From: Sphingopyxis terrae subsp. terrae NBRC 15098 | Lineage (GTDB): Bacteria; Pseudomonadota; Alphaproteobacteria; Sphingomonadales; Sphingomonadaceae | Length of the DNA: 64,000 nt | Direction of reading: 5' to 3' | Assembly: GCF_001610975.1 (NCBI RefSeq) | Contig: NZ_CP013342.1 | Span: 3,904,640 to 3,968,639 of the forward strand | In this document: in pieces, positions 47,971 to 57,662 of the stretch | Layout: every line of letters starts with the position of its first letter | Numbering within the stretch: the first letter of the stretch is position 1 | The notes under the pieces: generated by a model | The model's input: the letters and a program-made list of their open reading frames with translations, nothing else | What the model was told of the DNA's origin: nothing | The model's database searches: none | Made by a program: the position numbers and the translations under genes

Positions 47971-50780
47971 GTCGCATGATCTCCCGACGAACCGACGCGC
48001 AGCATCATGACCGCGCTAATGTCCGGGGTGTAGGCTTCGGCTGCGCTCAGCTGCGCCATCCGGGCATCGAATTCGGCTTGCAGGCGATTGCGCCGAAAGT
48101 CTCTCACGGTCTGAAGACCGACGCGTCCAATGGCTTGGTGGCGCACATCGAAGGCGAATTTGGCGCGCTCGCGTTCCTCCCGCAGCCGCTCCGCATGCTC
48201 TGCAACCAGTTCGGAAAACTGTCGTTCGCCTTGAGCAATGGCGGCATCTTTCGATCGGGCAAACCATTTGCCGGATTGTTCGCCGTCCAACATGCCATGA
48301 CGATCGAGATGTTCGGTCAGCAACAAGTCCCAAATACGCTTCGCGGTCGGAAGGAAGGAGCGCCCTTCCTCGTTGATGAAGACCGGGAGGAAGCGCCTGC
48401 GACTGAAATCATCGGCCGCAATGCTGATTTCCCAGAGCGACCACAAGCCCTGCACGCTGTCAGGCAGTCCCGTAAGCCGCACGATGGGCAGATGCTGACC
48501 AGGCACGCAGCGTGGCAGATCGCTGATCAGAGCGCCCGCACGCGGGTCTTCGAGTGTCACCCATTCCAACTCGGGATAGTCTTCGGCCGTACGCGCATCG
48601 AAGCAAACTTTGGCCGATTGGCTCCCATCCGGCCATCGAACGCGCCAGGCATTGCCGTCTTTCTCGGCGAGACCGCCGCGGGCCGGCAAACCGGTCGTGA
48701 TTGCTCTTTCCAGCCAGAACTGGGCAGGATGATCTCGCCATTTGCGCGCATCATCGGCATCAAGCTCGTGGCGGTCCGACAGAAGTTCGCTGTCTTTCAG
48801 GCTATCAGCGATGGTGGTTCGAAGCTGTGCTACCACCGCATCGCACTCGTCCTCGATGTCATCGGGATTCTGCAACCCGTGGACAAATAGCTCGTCGAAA
48901 AGCGGCTCACTCTCGACCGAGTCCATTACATCGCTAGCTTTGTCGACGCCAAACTCTTCGGCGATCACAGCCAATTTGGTCTCGAGGACCTCGCGCACTC
49001 GGTGTTCAACCGTGTCCTCGAGAACAAAATTGATCGCCCGCACAACATGGGGTTGTCCGATACGGTCCACGCGGCCGATGCGCTGTTCAACACGCATAGG
49101 ATTCCATGGCATGTCGAAGTTCACGATCACGTGGCAAAATTGGAGGTTGAGCCCCTCGCCGCCAGCATCGGTGGAAACCAATACCCGGGCTTCTTGGGCA
49201 AAGGACTGCTGCGCGCGCGTACGCGCTTCGAGATCCATGCTCCCGTTAAGGGTGACGACCGAAAAACCCCGGCTTTCCAGAAAGTCAGCCAGCATCGTTT
49301 GCGTGGGCACGAATTCGGTGAAAATGAGGACCTTCAGCTCCGGATCGTTCTCTTCTTGCTGAAGCTTGTAGATCAATTCCAAGAGCGCTTCGGCCTTCGC
49401 ATCTGAACCCTGTGCTTCGGTCGATCGCGCCAACGCAAGAAGGGTCTCAACCTCAGCCTTTTCGAGTTCCCAGCCCCTCGTCTGCACGGCCAGATCCACC
49501 TGCGTTTGGCCATCAAGCTCAGACCACTCGTCCACGTCTGCCGTCTCGAACAAGGATGGTTGAAGGTCCGGTTGCTCAAGCATTGCCTGCCGCTTTTCGA
49601 GCGTTGTTCGGATTGCCGCGGTGCTCGATGTTACGAGGCGCTGCATGAGGATCATCAGGAAGCCGATATGCCGCTGCTTCGCCGCCATCGCCTGGTTGTA
49701 TCCATGGCGCACGTAGTCAGTAACTGCCTCGTAGAGCCTTTGCTGCGCCGCGTGCCGATCGCTCCATGCAACGGGATATAGACGCGTTAGTCGCGGCTTG
49801 AATAGCGGACGCCCCTCCGCATCGATCGCGACGCGCTTCTCGGTACGGACGACGAATGGACGTACGCGGTCACTCGAGACGCTGGTTTCATCCGGAAAGG
49901 AATCCCGATCGAGCAGCTGCATGAGGCGATGGAACTGATCGGTTTTGCCTTGGTGCGGCGTGGCTGAGAGCAACAGCAAGTAAGGTGCTGCCTCCGAGAG
50001 TGCCGCACCCAGCTTATACCGCGCAACCTGATCGGTGCTGCCACCCATCCGGTGCGCTTCATCGATGATGACCAGATCCCAGGATGCTGAAATTAGGTCT
50101 TCGAAACGCTCTCGATTGTATGTGCTCAGCTGCTCCAAGCTCCAGCCACGCCTTGCCTCGAGTGGCTTCACGGAATCGAGCGAGCAAATCACCTGATCGT
50201 GGAGACGCCAGAGGTTCTCTTCGTCGCTGCGCCATTGGCGAAACGCGGAAAGCTCGGATGGCTCAATATAATGAACATGTTCCCCGAAATGGAGACGCAT
50301 TTCGGCCTGCCACTGCCTTACCAGACCCTTTGGGGCCACGATGAGAATGCGCTTGGCCATCCCCCGTAGCTTGAGTTCACGCAGGATGAGACCAGCTTCG
50401 ATCGTCTTTCCGAGACCGACCTCATCAGCCAGCAGATACCGAATTCTATCCCTGCTCATCACGCGATTGAGGGCGTAAAGCTGGTGCGGTAAGGGCACCA
50501 CGCTGGACTGTATGGGTGCCAGAAGCAGGTTGTCTTCGAGAGCGTCCAGCAGCTTTGCTGCCGCTGCGGTATGCAGAATTTCATCAGATGTTGGCTGGAC
50601 GGACTCCAGCGAACTCAAATCACTGGAACGGGCGCGAACAACAGCGTCCTTGCCGGGCAACCAGACCCGATAGGCGGTCTCGCCCCAGATCTGCTCCCGA
50701 TCCACGACACGACACGGTGCGGCATGCCTTGCATGCCAACACCAGTCGCCGATGCCATGCCCGCGGCCCTCATGCGTCAC
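47967..50780 (-). CDS. BREX SNF2-like helicase BrxHII
   Basis: A 937-residue SF2/SNF2 (RapA-like) ATPase. Motif I DEVGLGKTIEAG (119-130), motif II DLVIIDEAHRMGG, motif III LLLSATPHQGKTDQF, then helicase C-terminal motifs (TEFVPTQTMLADFLESRGF; VSTDAGGEGLNLQFCHVIVN; QRIGRVDRIGQ). This is the DISARM/BREX DrmD-BrxHII type of helicase. The genes on both sides overlap it by four bases, so it is translationally coupled with pglX and pglZ. It probably acts as a translocase during defence. Confidence 0.9.
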   Translation of the reverse strand: MTHEGRGHGIGDWCWHARHAAPCRVVDREQIWGETAYRVWLPGKDAVVRARSSDLSSLESVQPTSDEILHTAAAAKLLDALEDNLLLAPIQSSVVPLPHQLYALNRVMSRDRIRYLLADEVGLGKTIEAGLILRELKLRGMAKRILIVAPKGLVRQWQAEMRLHFGEHVHYIEPSELSAFRQWRSDEENLWRLHDQVICSLDSVKPLEARRGWSLEQLSTYNRERFEDLISASWDLVIIDEAHRMGGSTDQVARYKLGAALSEAAPYLLLLSATPHQGKTDQFHRLMQLLDRDSFPDETSVSSDRVRPFVVRTEKRVAIDAEGRPLFKPRLTRLYPVAWSDRHAAQQRLYEAVTDYVRHGYNQAMAAKQRHIGFLMILMQRLVTSSTAAIRTTLEKRQAMLEQPDLQPSLFETADVDEWSELDGQTQVDLAVQTRGWELEKAEVETLLALARSTEAQGSDAKAEALLELIYKLQQEENDPELKVLIFTEFVPTQTMLADFLESRGFSVVTLNGSMDLEARTRAQQSFAQEARVLVSTDAGGEGLNLQFCHVIVNFDMPWNPMRVEQRIGRVDRIGQPHVVRAINFVLEDTVEHRVREVLETKLAVIAEEFGVDKASDVMDSVESEPLFDELFVHGLQNPDDIEDECDAVVAQLRTTIADSLKDSELLSDRHELDADDARKWRDHPAQFWLERAITTGLPARGGLAEKDGNAWRVRWPDGSQSAKVCFDARTAEDYPELEWVTLEDPRAGALISDLPRCVPGQHLPIVRLTGLPDSVQGLWSLWEISIAADDFSRRRFLPVFINEEGRSFLPTAKRIWDLLLTEHLDRHGMLDGEQSGKWFARSKDAAIAQGERQFSELVAEHAERLREERERAKFAFDVRHQAIGRVGLQTVRDFRRNRLQAEFDARMAQLSAAEAYTPDISAVMMLRVGSSGDHAT

Positions 50781-53422
50781 GCATCAGCCTCCATGCGCGT
50801 GAGTGCCTGATCGTACCAGAGAAGGAGCTTCTCATCTTCCTGCAGGGCCTCATCGGGGATCTTTTGGGCAATACCGATGATGGTCTTGTAGTCCTTACCG
50901 GCCCACGCCGTTTTGAAGCCAGCCCGAAGAACCTCCAGACGAAACTCCTTGAGCCGTCGTCCTGGAGCCGATTTATAGCCCTCGAACTCCTTCAGCAGCG
51001 ATCGTTCGCGCTTCTGCTCGAGATCCTTCGCCTTACTTGGATCCGGCACATACCAACGATCCTTCGCCTTTGCTTTCAGGCGAGCATCATCCTTCTCGAG
51101 GCCACGCAATTCCTTATAATTGCTTGAGAGATACGCATGAATTTGACTGGGCACGCCCGATGCGCCTTGGTAGTTCAAAAAGTTGTCCTGAAGAAGATCA
51201 TTTAATTCGGGCTTCTCTTCATGCTTGCGCCAACCCGCCCCTAACTGACTGACAAATTCCGGATGTATTTCTCGATACGTCGATGGCTTCTTTTTAAGAA
51301 AAGCGGCCAACCAATCGATAGCCGATTTTTCATCAGAAACGAAGAGTTCTTGCTGCGGTCGACTCACATACTTAGCCCGCACACGCTCGTACTCCTGCAC
51401 CTCTCCAGGTAGGAAATACATTTCGTCACGTTCAGCGTAACGCTCACTCAATCCCTCAAAGAATTCTTGGGCCGAAAGGGGGACCATGATACTCTGGCGA
51501 ATGAACCATGCGACCATTCTATCATAAAGAATACGGGCGCTTCTTTCAGCGATAAATATCAAGCCATCGCTATTTGGATTTACGATGGGGATGTGCTTCA
51601 AATGTTGATCTACAAACTGCCAGACTCCTTCCGGCTTCGAAGCAGACTCTGTGATAGCTTGTTCAACAGCACGATCAGGCTTGTAAGCCGAAATAATCAA
51701 ATCCTGGACCACTGCTCCAGGTCGGATATCGGCTAAAATAGTTGTAGAACCCTTATCTAGTTTTCCAACCTGGGCGACAACAAATCCTGCCTCAGAAAGG
51801 CTAGTTTGGATGAGGTTCCATACGCTTGCCTTTGTATTATGGAACTCAACACTTATCCAGTGACCGGGCTTCAGGACACGGAAATATTCTTGAAACGCCT
51901 TACGCATCAACCGCCCATAGTCGTCAAAAAGCTTGCTTTTCGTTTCATCTATGACCGCCTCATCAGCGGATGATGTCCTGACACGAAGCCAGCCTTCTAG
52001 GATAAGGTTCATTTCACTATAAATGATGTTAGCACCGAATGGAGGATCCGTATAAATGTAGTCTACACTCGCATCTGGAATTCCATCCAATCTCGTTGCT
52101 GATTGTGTTCCTACTATGCATGCGCCGCCTGATATTGGCTTTGCTGCTTCGGCCTGGAGCAATTTTTTGACTTTTCTTTCGAGCGAGTCGTAAATGTTTT
52201 TCTCCATGCGGACGATTGGCATATACAAATTTCCTGACATGCCGCCGCCGCCGCCGAAATAACCCTGGCGCTCAGAAATAACAGTGAAGATAGAAGTCAG
52301 GCATGACAACGCAGTGTTGCGAATTGCGACGTCATCGCATTCGACAATTCTGCTCCATAGATCCGCAAACACAATCGTGTTTCTTTTTGAAAGAAAGCGG
52401 CTGACATCAGTGATACCCTTGTCACCTAACTGCGCTAGTTTGGCCGAATAGCCATCAGGGTCAATCGCATCGCTTGGAACCCAAACTGAAACGTCAAGGC
52501 TTTCTATCCGCGAAATTACATCCAGATCATAATTGTTAGGCTCGCGGCTGATACGATTTCTTCCAGATCCGGCATTGACCCACGCCAATGATTTTTTCTT
52601 GCCGCTGGAAGTGAGAATTCTCTCGATCTTACGTACATTCAGATCTGCACCGCACGAAGGGCACGGGAATGACTTTCGAGTTTCGACCTTGTTTCCATGA
52701 TGGATGACGCCATGGGGGAAAAACGGAAACTCGAAAACACATTCAGGGCATGTAAAAAGGTCACTCCAGACAAAATAATTTACTTCCAACTCACGATGCC
52801 CGGTCCGCGTTTTATACAGCCAGCCGAATTCACTTTTTGAGGATTCTATTGCATTCTGGAGTAATTCAGCCGCCTCATAGCCCGGGTTGTTCTGGGTTGC
52901 GATCGCTGAGATAAATCCGGCAATAGGTGCCAGGTCGACCACGATGGCGTTGCGCCCACATTCCCGCGCAGCAACGCCGGTCATCCCGGAACCACTGAAA
53001 GCATCTAGTACCAGGTCGCCCGGACGAGTGTAATGCTCAATAAGCGTTTTTATGACAGCCGGAGGCACCTTGGTATGATAGGGGTGATACGAATAGACTG
53101 GATGCCGACTATCGGCGACCAGATCGCCTATGTAGGGTTGGCTTGAAGCTGGTGTATCATTTGCATTTCCGAAGATCTTAACAAATTCTGGCAAAAAAGG
53201 GTTAGGGCAAGCCGTGTAAAAAGGTGGGTTGGAAAGACCAACAACCTCATTCACGCTGGCCTTTGGAAAATCATCTCTCGAATCCAACCCGCTCTTCTCA
53301 ATGGATTCCTTCAATTTATTTCTAAAATACCTGTCCCTCTCCTCGCGAGATTCGAAGACTTCGCCCAAGGCTTCAGATCCGTTGTTTTGACCATCCGATT
53401 CCAGATTAAGGTGCCTATTCAT
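50777..53422 (-). CDS. pglX: BREX DNA methyltransferase PglXI (COG1743-like)
   Basis: An 881-residue methyltransferase, probably adenine-specific. SAM-binding motif I LVLDAFSGSGMTGVAA (about 137-152), catalytic DYIYTDPPFGANIIYSEMN (DPPF at 459-462), and Zn-ribbon pairs CPEC (225-228) and CPSC (254-257). This matches the Zn-ribbon-containing methylases used in type 3 BREX. In BREX the methylase marks self DNA at a short non-palindromic site and sets specificity. The gene is strikingly AT-richer (sampled lines 45-48% GC) than brxC (about 60%) and the other neighbours, which suggests separate origin. It is four-base-coupled to brxHII. Confidence 0.9.
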   Translation of the reverse strand: MNRHLNLESDGQNNGSEALGEVFESREERDRYFRNKLKESIEKSGLDSRDDFPKASVNEVVGLSNPPFYTACPNPFLPEFVKIFGNANDTPASSQPYIGDLVADSRHPVYSYHPYHTKVPPAVIKTLIEHYTRPGDLVLDAFSGSGMTGVAARECGRNAIVVDLAPIAGFISAIATQNNPGYEAAELLQNAIESSKSEFGWLYKTRTGHRELEVNYFVWSDLFTCPECVFEFPFFPHGVIHHGNKVETRKSFPCPSCGADLNVRKIERILTSSGKKKSLAWVNAGSGRNRISREPNNYDLDVISRIESLDVSVWVPSDAIDPDGYSAKLAQLGDKGITDVSRFLSKRNTIVFADLWSRIVECDDVAIRNTALSCLTSIFTVISERQGYFGGGGGMSGNLYMPIVRMEKNIYDSLERKVKKLLQAEAAKPISGGACIVGTQSATRLDGIPDASVDYIYTDPPFGANIIYSEMNLILEGWLRVRTSSADEAVIDETKSKLFDDYGRLMRKAFQEYFRVLKPGHWISVEFHNTKASVWNLIQTSLSEAGFVVAQVGKLDKGSTTILADIRPGAVVQDLIISAYKPDRAVEQAITESASKPEGVWQFVDQHLKHIPIVNPNSDGLIFIAERSARILYDRMVAWFIRQSIMVPLSAQEFFEGLSERYAERDEMYFLPGEVQEYERVRAKYVSRPQQELFVSDEKSAIDWLAAFLKKKPSTYREIHPEFVSQLGAGWRKHEEKPELNDLLQDNFLNYQGASGVPSQIHAYLSSNYKELRGLEKDDARLKAKAKDRWYVPDPSKAKDLEQKRERSLLKEFEGYKSAPGRRLKEFRLEVLRAGFKTAWAGKDYKTIIGIAQKIPDEALQEDEKLLLWYDQALTRMEADA

Positions 53423-53450
53423 CTTATAATCCTTAAAAACCTTGACGATT

Positions 53451-56400
53451 TCAATCGACCACGAAGCGAAGCTTAGTGGCGTCCTTGCCTTTGCAGCGAT
53501 CGCTCAAGAACGCCTCGAACCGTTTGCGCAGATCTTCAGGTGTCGCTGGCGAGCCGCCAAGCAGAAGCGCCTGCCTGATATCTTCCCCACTGACATTGAT
53601 TTTTTCGAGTCCTGACAGGGCCTCCTGAATGGCTGCAACGAAGTCCGGCGTGACCGGTTCGGGAATAACCTTCGACGAAATATACCCGTCGACAAGGCTT
53701 CGCACTGCCGGCTTTAAGAGATCGAGATTCTCTTGGATGATCGGATCTTCGAGATTGTCGAGAAGGGCCTGACTCCAGCCATTCATTAGCCGGTCAAGCT
53801 CGTCATCGAGCTGTTTCAAGACATTAGCCGCAGGCAGCAAGTCCCCTTGCTCATTCGCAGGTCGGAAGCCGCAATAGGGACACACAGGTCCAGCGGAAAG
53901 ATCGGATTCCACCAATGATGGACAGCTCTTGAGCTTGTCCAGCTTCTCTTCGAAAGTCGTCAGCTGGCTGGTTGGCATAAGCGAGATCCCGGCAAGCGCG
54001 CGCAAAGCGACAAGTCGAGAGTCCTTGCGAAGCGAAGACTTTGTCTTGTCCTCGGCAAGGCCCAGTCGGGCGGTGCTGTGCTGCCCAACGTAGGCGGTGA
54101 CGTAGTCTTTTTTTAGCTTGGCCAGGGTCTGCCGATAATCGGTGGCATTCTGAACCCCGCTATCTGCAGCAAGCTTCTCGAGAAGCTGCTTGCGCGCATC
54201 CTGAGCCTGTTTAACCCAGGCATGATCAGGCGACAGGACCATCTCAGCCTGCGAAAGGTAGCCGGCCGTTGCGCCAAGCTCTGCCACAAGGTCGAGAAGG
54301 CCCTCGATGGCTTTCAGCGTTTCGAGGTTCTTGGTCTGCGCAGCAATATCTTCAGACCCGATCCGAAGGTTCTTGAGTTTGCCCACCGTGTTGTAGGGGG
54401 CCAAACTTTCTGAGAACGCCTTCAGACTCTCGAGTTTGCTTCGCCGGTCGGCGATTTCCTCATCACGTAAGAGCGACTGCCCCCAGAAGCTTAGCCTGCC
54501 GGACATATCGGTTGTCGCGCCAAGAACGCGGCGGGTTAGCTTTCCAACCTGTTCCTGCAGCAGTTTGACCGGCTCGTCGGAACCCTGGGTCGCTTGCTGA
54601 GCAAGCCCCGGCGGCAAGCCTAGCAACTCAAATAGCGATCGAAGGATCGCGACGTTGATTTCCTTCGGAGCCTCGACATGCTTGAACTGCTTCAGGTCAT
54701 CCAGCGAGCGCTCAGCGAGCAGAGATATCTTGCCGGAATCGATCTTGTCTCCCGTGACTGCGAGAACGATATCGCCGGCGTAGACCAATGCTCCGAGCAC
54801 CGTGATCAAGAGATCGGGCTCAAGTCGGAACTTGATTGGCGAGAAGAACTCCACGTCTCCATCGCCGCTCAACAGCTCGCTTCGGTTAAGGACCTGACCA
54901 TGGCCCTTGGCCTTCAATTTCTCGAGAACATCCTTGGCATAGCGCGAGCGAGTAGGCTCGATCCGGTCGCCATCGAGCATTTCAAGGCCGTCGAGAATAA
55001 TGATGGCATCTTTCGTGCGGTTCCCGCCCGCCAGTGCCCGCAATGCGTTGCTGACCAGCTGCTTGCGGTTCGCTTCAGTCACCAGAGCTGAAAAGGCGGG
55101 ATATTCCGGCGCGTCTTCCGCAAATTGGTTGTTAAGCGCCAGACCGGAGATAACGTTGACCACATCACGGAAATTGATGCGCTCATCAGGTCCGAGGCGC
55201 GCCTTATCCCGCAGCGAAACCCCCTTGGCCCAATCCTGCAGGGTCTTGGCCTTCCCTTGGTACGAAACCTCGAAGGCCGTCATCTGCTTTTCCTGCAGCC
55301 ATTTGCTGATGTCCCGGAGGGCATCCTTCGCCTTGTCGAGGTAAATCGACTTCGCGCCGCCGCTCGCCGTCGACGCAAGGTCCTGCGCCGCAGCATAAAA
55401 CGAGAGGTGACGATCGATCACGTCATCCCTGCCCTTCAGGCGAAAGAAGACTTCGTCACCATTGCTCTCATCCCGGAAGCGCGGAGGATCATAAGGCTGG
55501 ATAAAGTAGATGTAGAAATCGCGCTCGGGTTGCGCTGTTGGACGGTCGTTAGGCGCCCCGAAGAAGAGGTAACCGTTGCGCTCGACGCGACGGTCCTGCC
55601 ACTCGATCTGGTATTGCCAGATCTGGTGACCGGTCACGTAGCTCGTTTCGTCGGTCCGCTCCATTAGCTGCCGTACAGCGCTGTAGTAGGCGCGATCGAG
55701 CGCATCATCCGAAAGCGCTTCGGCGCGCTTCTCAATCTGAGCGTCGTAGTCCACGTCCTTCTTGAGATCGAGGTAGTACTGCTCGGTGTCGGGAGCTTTC
55801 GAAATGAACTGCCCGTTCACCGTCTTGAGCGTTTCGCGAAGCACCGTCTGGACGAGCGAAAGCAAGTCGGCTTCCGGCTCCCCACCCATGTCCTCAATGC
55901 CTGGCTGGAAGAGACACAGCGTGTCGCGAAGCTCTTCGGCAGTGGGGCCGACTGGAACGTAGATGTCGCCGCCGGTCGTTAAGCGATGCACCGACAAGCC
56001 ATCGATGATGCGCAGTGCCATCGGCTTGTAAGCAGGACGCGTGAAAGCTTTCGTCACGCGCTCCGAGAGGACTTCAGATACCTTCAGCACCGGACCAATG
56101 TTGGGGTCCGCGCGAAGGACGGAGTTCGACGTGACGGTGTCCCAGAATTTATCGTAGCCGATCAGGCCTGGCCGATCGCTCGGAACTTCATCCTTCAGGA
56201 TCGCCTGGATTTGATCGCGCAAGGTCACGAGAGCGCCACGCTTCTCGGTGAACACAAGCCGCTCGAAGGTTCCGATGTAATCGGGATGCACAGGAAAGAG
56301 CCTGACGTACTCGTCCATGCGCTCGTTCATTGAGCCATAGAACTTTGCAAAGGGCGTGAGGTACGTCCGGATCTTGTCCTGCTGATCGGCGGTCTTCTTG

Positions 56401-57176
56401 AGAAGACGTTCGGCGACTACAAAGCTCACGTCCTGGCGTGCGAGAAGCACCTGCGTGAAGCGATCCTTCACGCGGCGCAGGCTGTCCGCAACATGCTGGA
56501 AGCGGCTGCTGTCGAAGATGGCTTCCTGAACGCCGGCCACGAAGCGAAAACGCAGATGCTTTGCGACTTCACCAATCTCGCGGAGGAACGAGAGATCGAG
56601 GACCAGATCGTGATCCTTGCGAGACCGCAGATACTCAAGGAATTCGTCGACAACGAGGAGCACGCCCTGGTTCGGATGAACGTCCGCGAACGCGGCCATC
56701 ATCTCTTCAAAGGCCGCCTTGTTGTTGATGACCTTGTCCGCAGGCGGGAAGGAAAAACTGACACCGTTCTTTTCGAGGAAAAGCTCCAGCTGCTGCGTGA
56801 TGATGTCGCGCAGGGACATCTGGCTTGAGATTTCGATCCTGTGGACCTTGAACTTTCCAGCGATCGTTGCCGCGGCTTCAGCCACTTTGGGATGACGGAT
56901 CAAGGGAACGTAGGCGGCGTCCTCGGCGACGAGCGACAGCACTGACATGAGGTGCGATTTACCCGTACCGTAGTTGCCGACGACCAGAAGTCCCTTGTGA
57001 TCGACGGCTTCGTCGAACGACAGCTGCGGGACGATCTGCGTTGCTATGCGCTCGGCCATATCGTCGGAAATCACGTAGGTCGAAACGAGCTTCTTCGCTT
57101 CGTCCGGACGGTTCGCGTCCAGAAGCTGAATGACCGATTCAATCGGTTCAAACTGAATGAGATCGCCATACTGCAT
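53451..57176 (-). CDS. brxC: BREX ATPase BrxC (PglY-like, DUF6079)
   Basis: A 1241-residue P-loop protein. Walker A GNYGTGKS (67-74), Walker B GVLLVVDEFLEYL (about 170), a long helical middle, and a Zn-finger-like CPYCGFRP near the C-terminus (VESDLSAGPVCPYCGFRPA). BrxC is an essential large ATPase of BREX systems. The chosen ATG has GGAG six bases upstream (starts MQYGDLIQFE); ATG two codons and TTG eight codons earlier are less well placed. It is separated from brxF by 27 bases and from pglX by 28. Confidence 0.9.
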   Translation of the reverse strand: MQYGDLIQFEPIESVIQLLDANRPDEAKKLVSTYVISDDMAERIATQIVPQLSFDEAVDHKGLLVVGNYGTGKSHLMSVLSLVAEDAAYVPLIRHPKVAEAAATIAGKFKVHRIEISSQMSLRDIITQQLELFLEKNGVSFSFPPADKVINNKAAFEEMMAAFADVHPNQGVLLVVDEFLEYLRSRKDHDLVLDLSFLREIGEVAKHLRFRFVAGVQEAIFDSSRFQHVADSLRRVKDRFTQVLLARQDVSFVVAERLLKKTADQQDKIRTYLTPFAKFYGSMNERMDEYVRLFPVHPDYIGTFERLVFTEKRGALVTLRDQIQAILKDEVPSDRPGLIGYDKFWDTVTSNSVLRADPNIGPVLKVSEVLSERVTKAFTRPAYKPMALRIIDGLSVHRLTTGGDIYVPVGPTAEELRDTLCLFQPGIEDMGGEPEADLLSLVQTVLRETLKTVNGQFISKAPDTEQYYLDLKKDVDYDAQIEKRAEALSDDALDRAYYSAVRQLMERTDETSYVTGHQIWQYQIEWQDRRVERNGYLFFGAPNDRPTAQPERDFYIYFIQPYDPPRFRDESNGDEVFFRLKGRDDVIDRHLSFYAAAQDLASTASGGAKSIYLDKAKDALRDISKWLQEKQMTAFEVSYQGKAKTLQDWAKGVSLRDKARLGPDERINFRDVVNVISGLALNNQFAEDAPEYPAFSALVTEANRKQLVSNALRALAGGNRTKDAIIILDGLEMLDGDRIEPTRSRYAKDVLEKLKAKGHGQVLNRSELLSGDGDVEFFSPIKFRLEPDLLITVLGALVYAGDIVLAVTGDKIDSGKISLLAERSLDDLKQFKHVEAPKEINVAILRSLFELLGLPPGLAQQATQGSDEPVKLLQEQVGKLTRRVLGATTDMSGRLSFWGQSLLRDEEIADRRSKLESLKAFSESLAPYNTVGKLKNLRIGSEDIAAQTKNLETLKAIEGLLDLVAELGATAGYLSQAEMVLSPDHAWVKQAQDARKQLLEKLAADSGVQNATDYRQTLAKLKKDYVTAYVGQHSTARLGLAEDKTKSSLRKDSRLVALRALAGISLMPTSQLTTFEEKLDKLKSCPSLVESDLSAGPVCPYCGFRPANEQGDLLPAANVLKQLDDELDRLMNGWSQALLDNLEDPIIQENLDLLKPAVRSLVDGYISSKVIPEPVTPDFVAAIQEALSGLEKINVSGEDIRQALLLGGSPATPEDLRKRFEAFLSDRCKGKDATKLRFVVD

Positions 57177-57203
57177 GGACATCTCCAAAATTCCTCTCAA
57201 AGC

Positions 57204-57662
57204 TCAGTTCAACTCAAGTACGATTGCGCCATCTACGGCGACATCGCAGTGATCGGGATGACCCACTTTTGCGTAAAGCAGGCGGCCATCCTTGAAATTT
57301 CCCGGCCACGCCACGACGACTGTCATAGCGTGGGCCAAGCGTTTGATTGTATCGAAGGGATTTATCTTCAATTCTGCATCAAACATGACTTCGATATTGT
57401 CGAGTACGACTACCCCGCGATCGCGGTGATGCGACAGCATGTCCCTCAATACGCCCAACACCTCGAAGCTTCTTTGCGAAGACGGGATTGGAAGAAGCAG
57501 GTTCGAGAGTTCGCTACCGACATTTATGATCTGCAGATCGTGGGTCTTAGCGAATTCGGCGAGCAGAGCGGTTTTGCCTCCTCCAGAATTCGCAACGACG
57601 AGGACCAACTTGCTGTTGAGCTGCGCCGCATCGGCAACCAATTGCTGAAGGTGCTCAAGCAT
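57204..57662 (-). CDS. brxF: BREX small ATPase BrxF
   Basis: A 152-residue P-loop NTPase, the hallmark of type 3 BREX. Walker A ANSGGGKT (24-31) and Walker B VVVLDN (84-89) are present. An ATG that overlaps the upstream regulator's stop by eight bases, with GGAG upstream, is preferred over an in-frame one 21 codons earlier that would overlap by 71 bases. It is the first defence gene after the WYL regulator. Confidence 0.85.
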   Translation of the reverse strand: MLEHLQQLVADAAQLNSKLVLVVANSGGGKTALLAEFAKTHDLQIINVGSELSNLLLPIPSSQRSFEVLGVLRDMLSHHRDRGVVVLDNIEVMFDAELKINPFDTIKRLAHAMTVVVAWPGNFKDGRLLYAKVGHPDHCDVAVDGAIVLELN

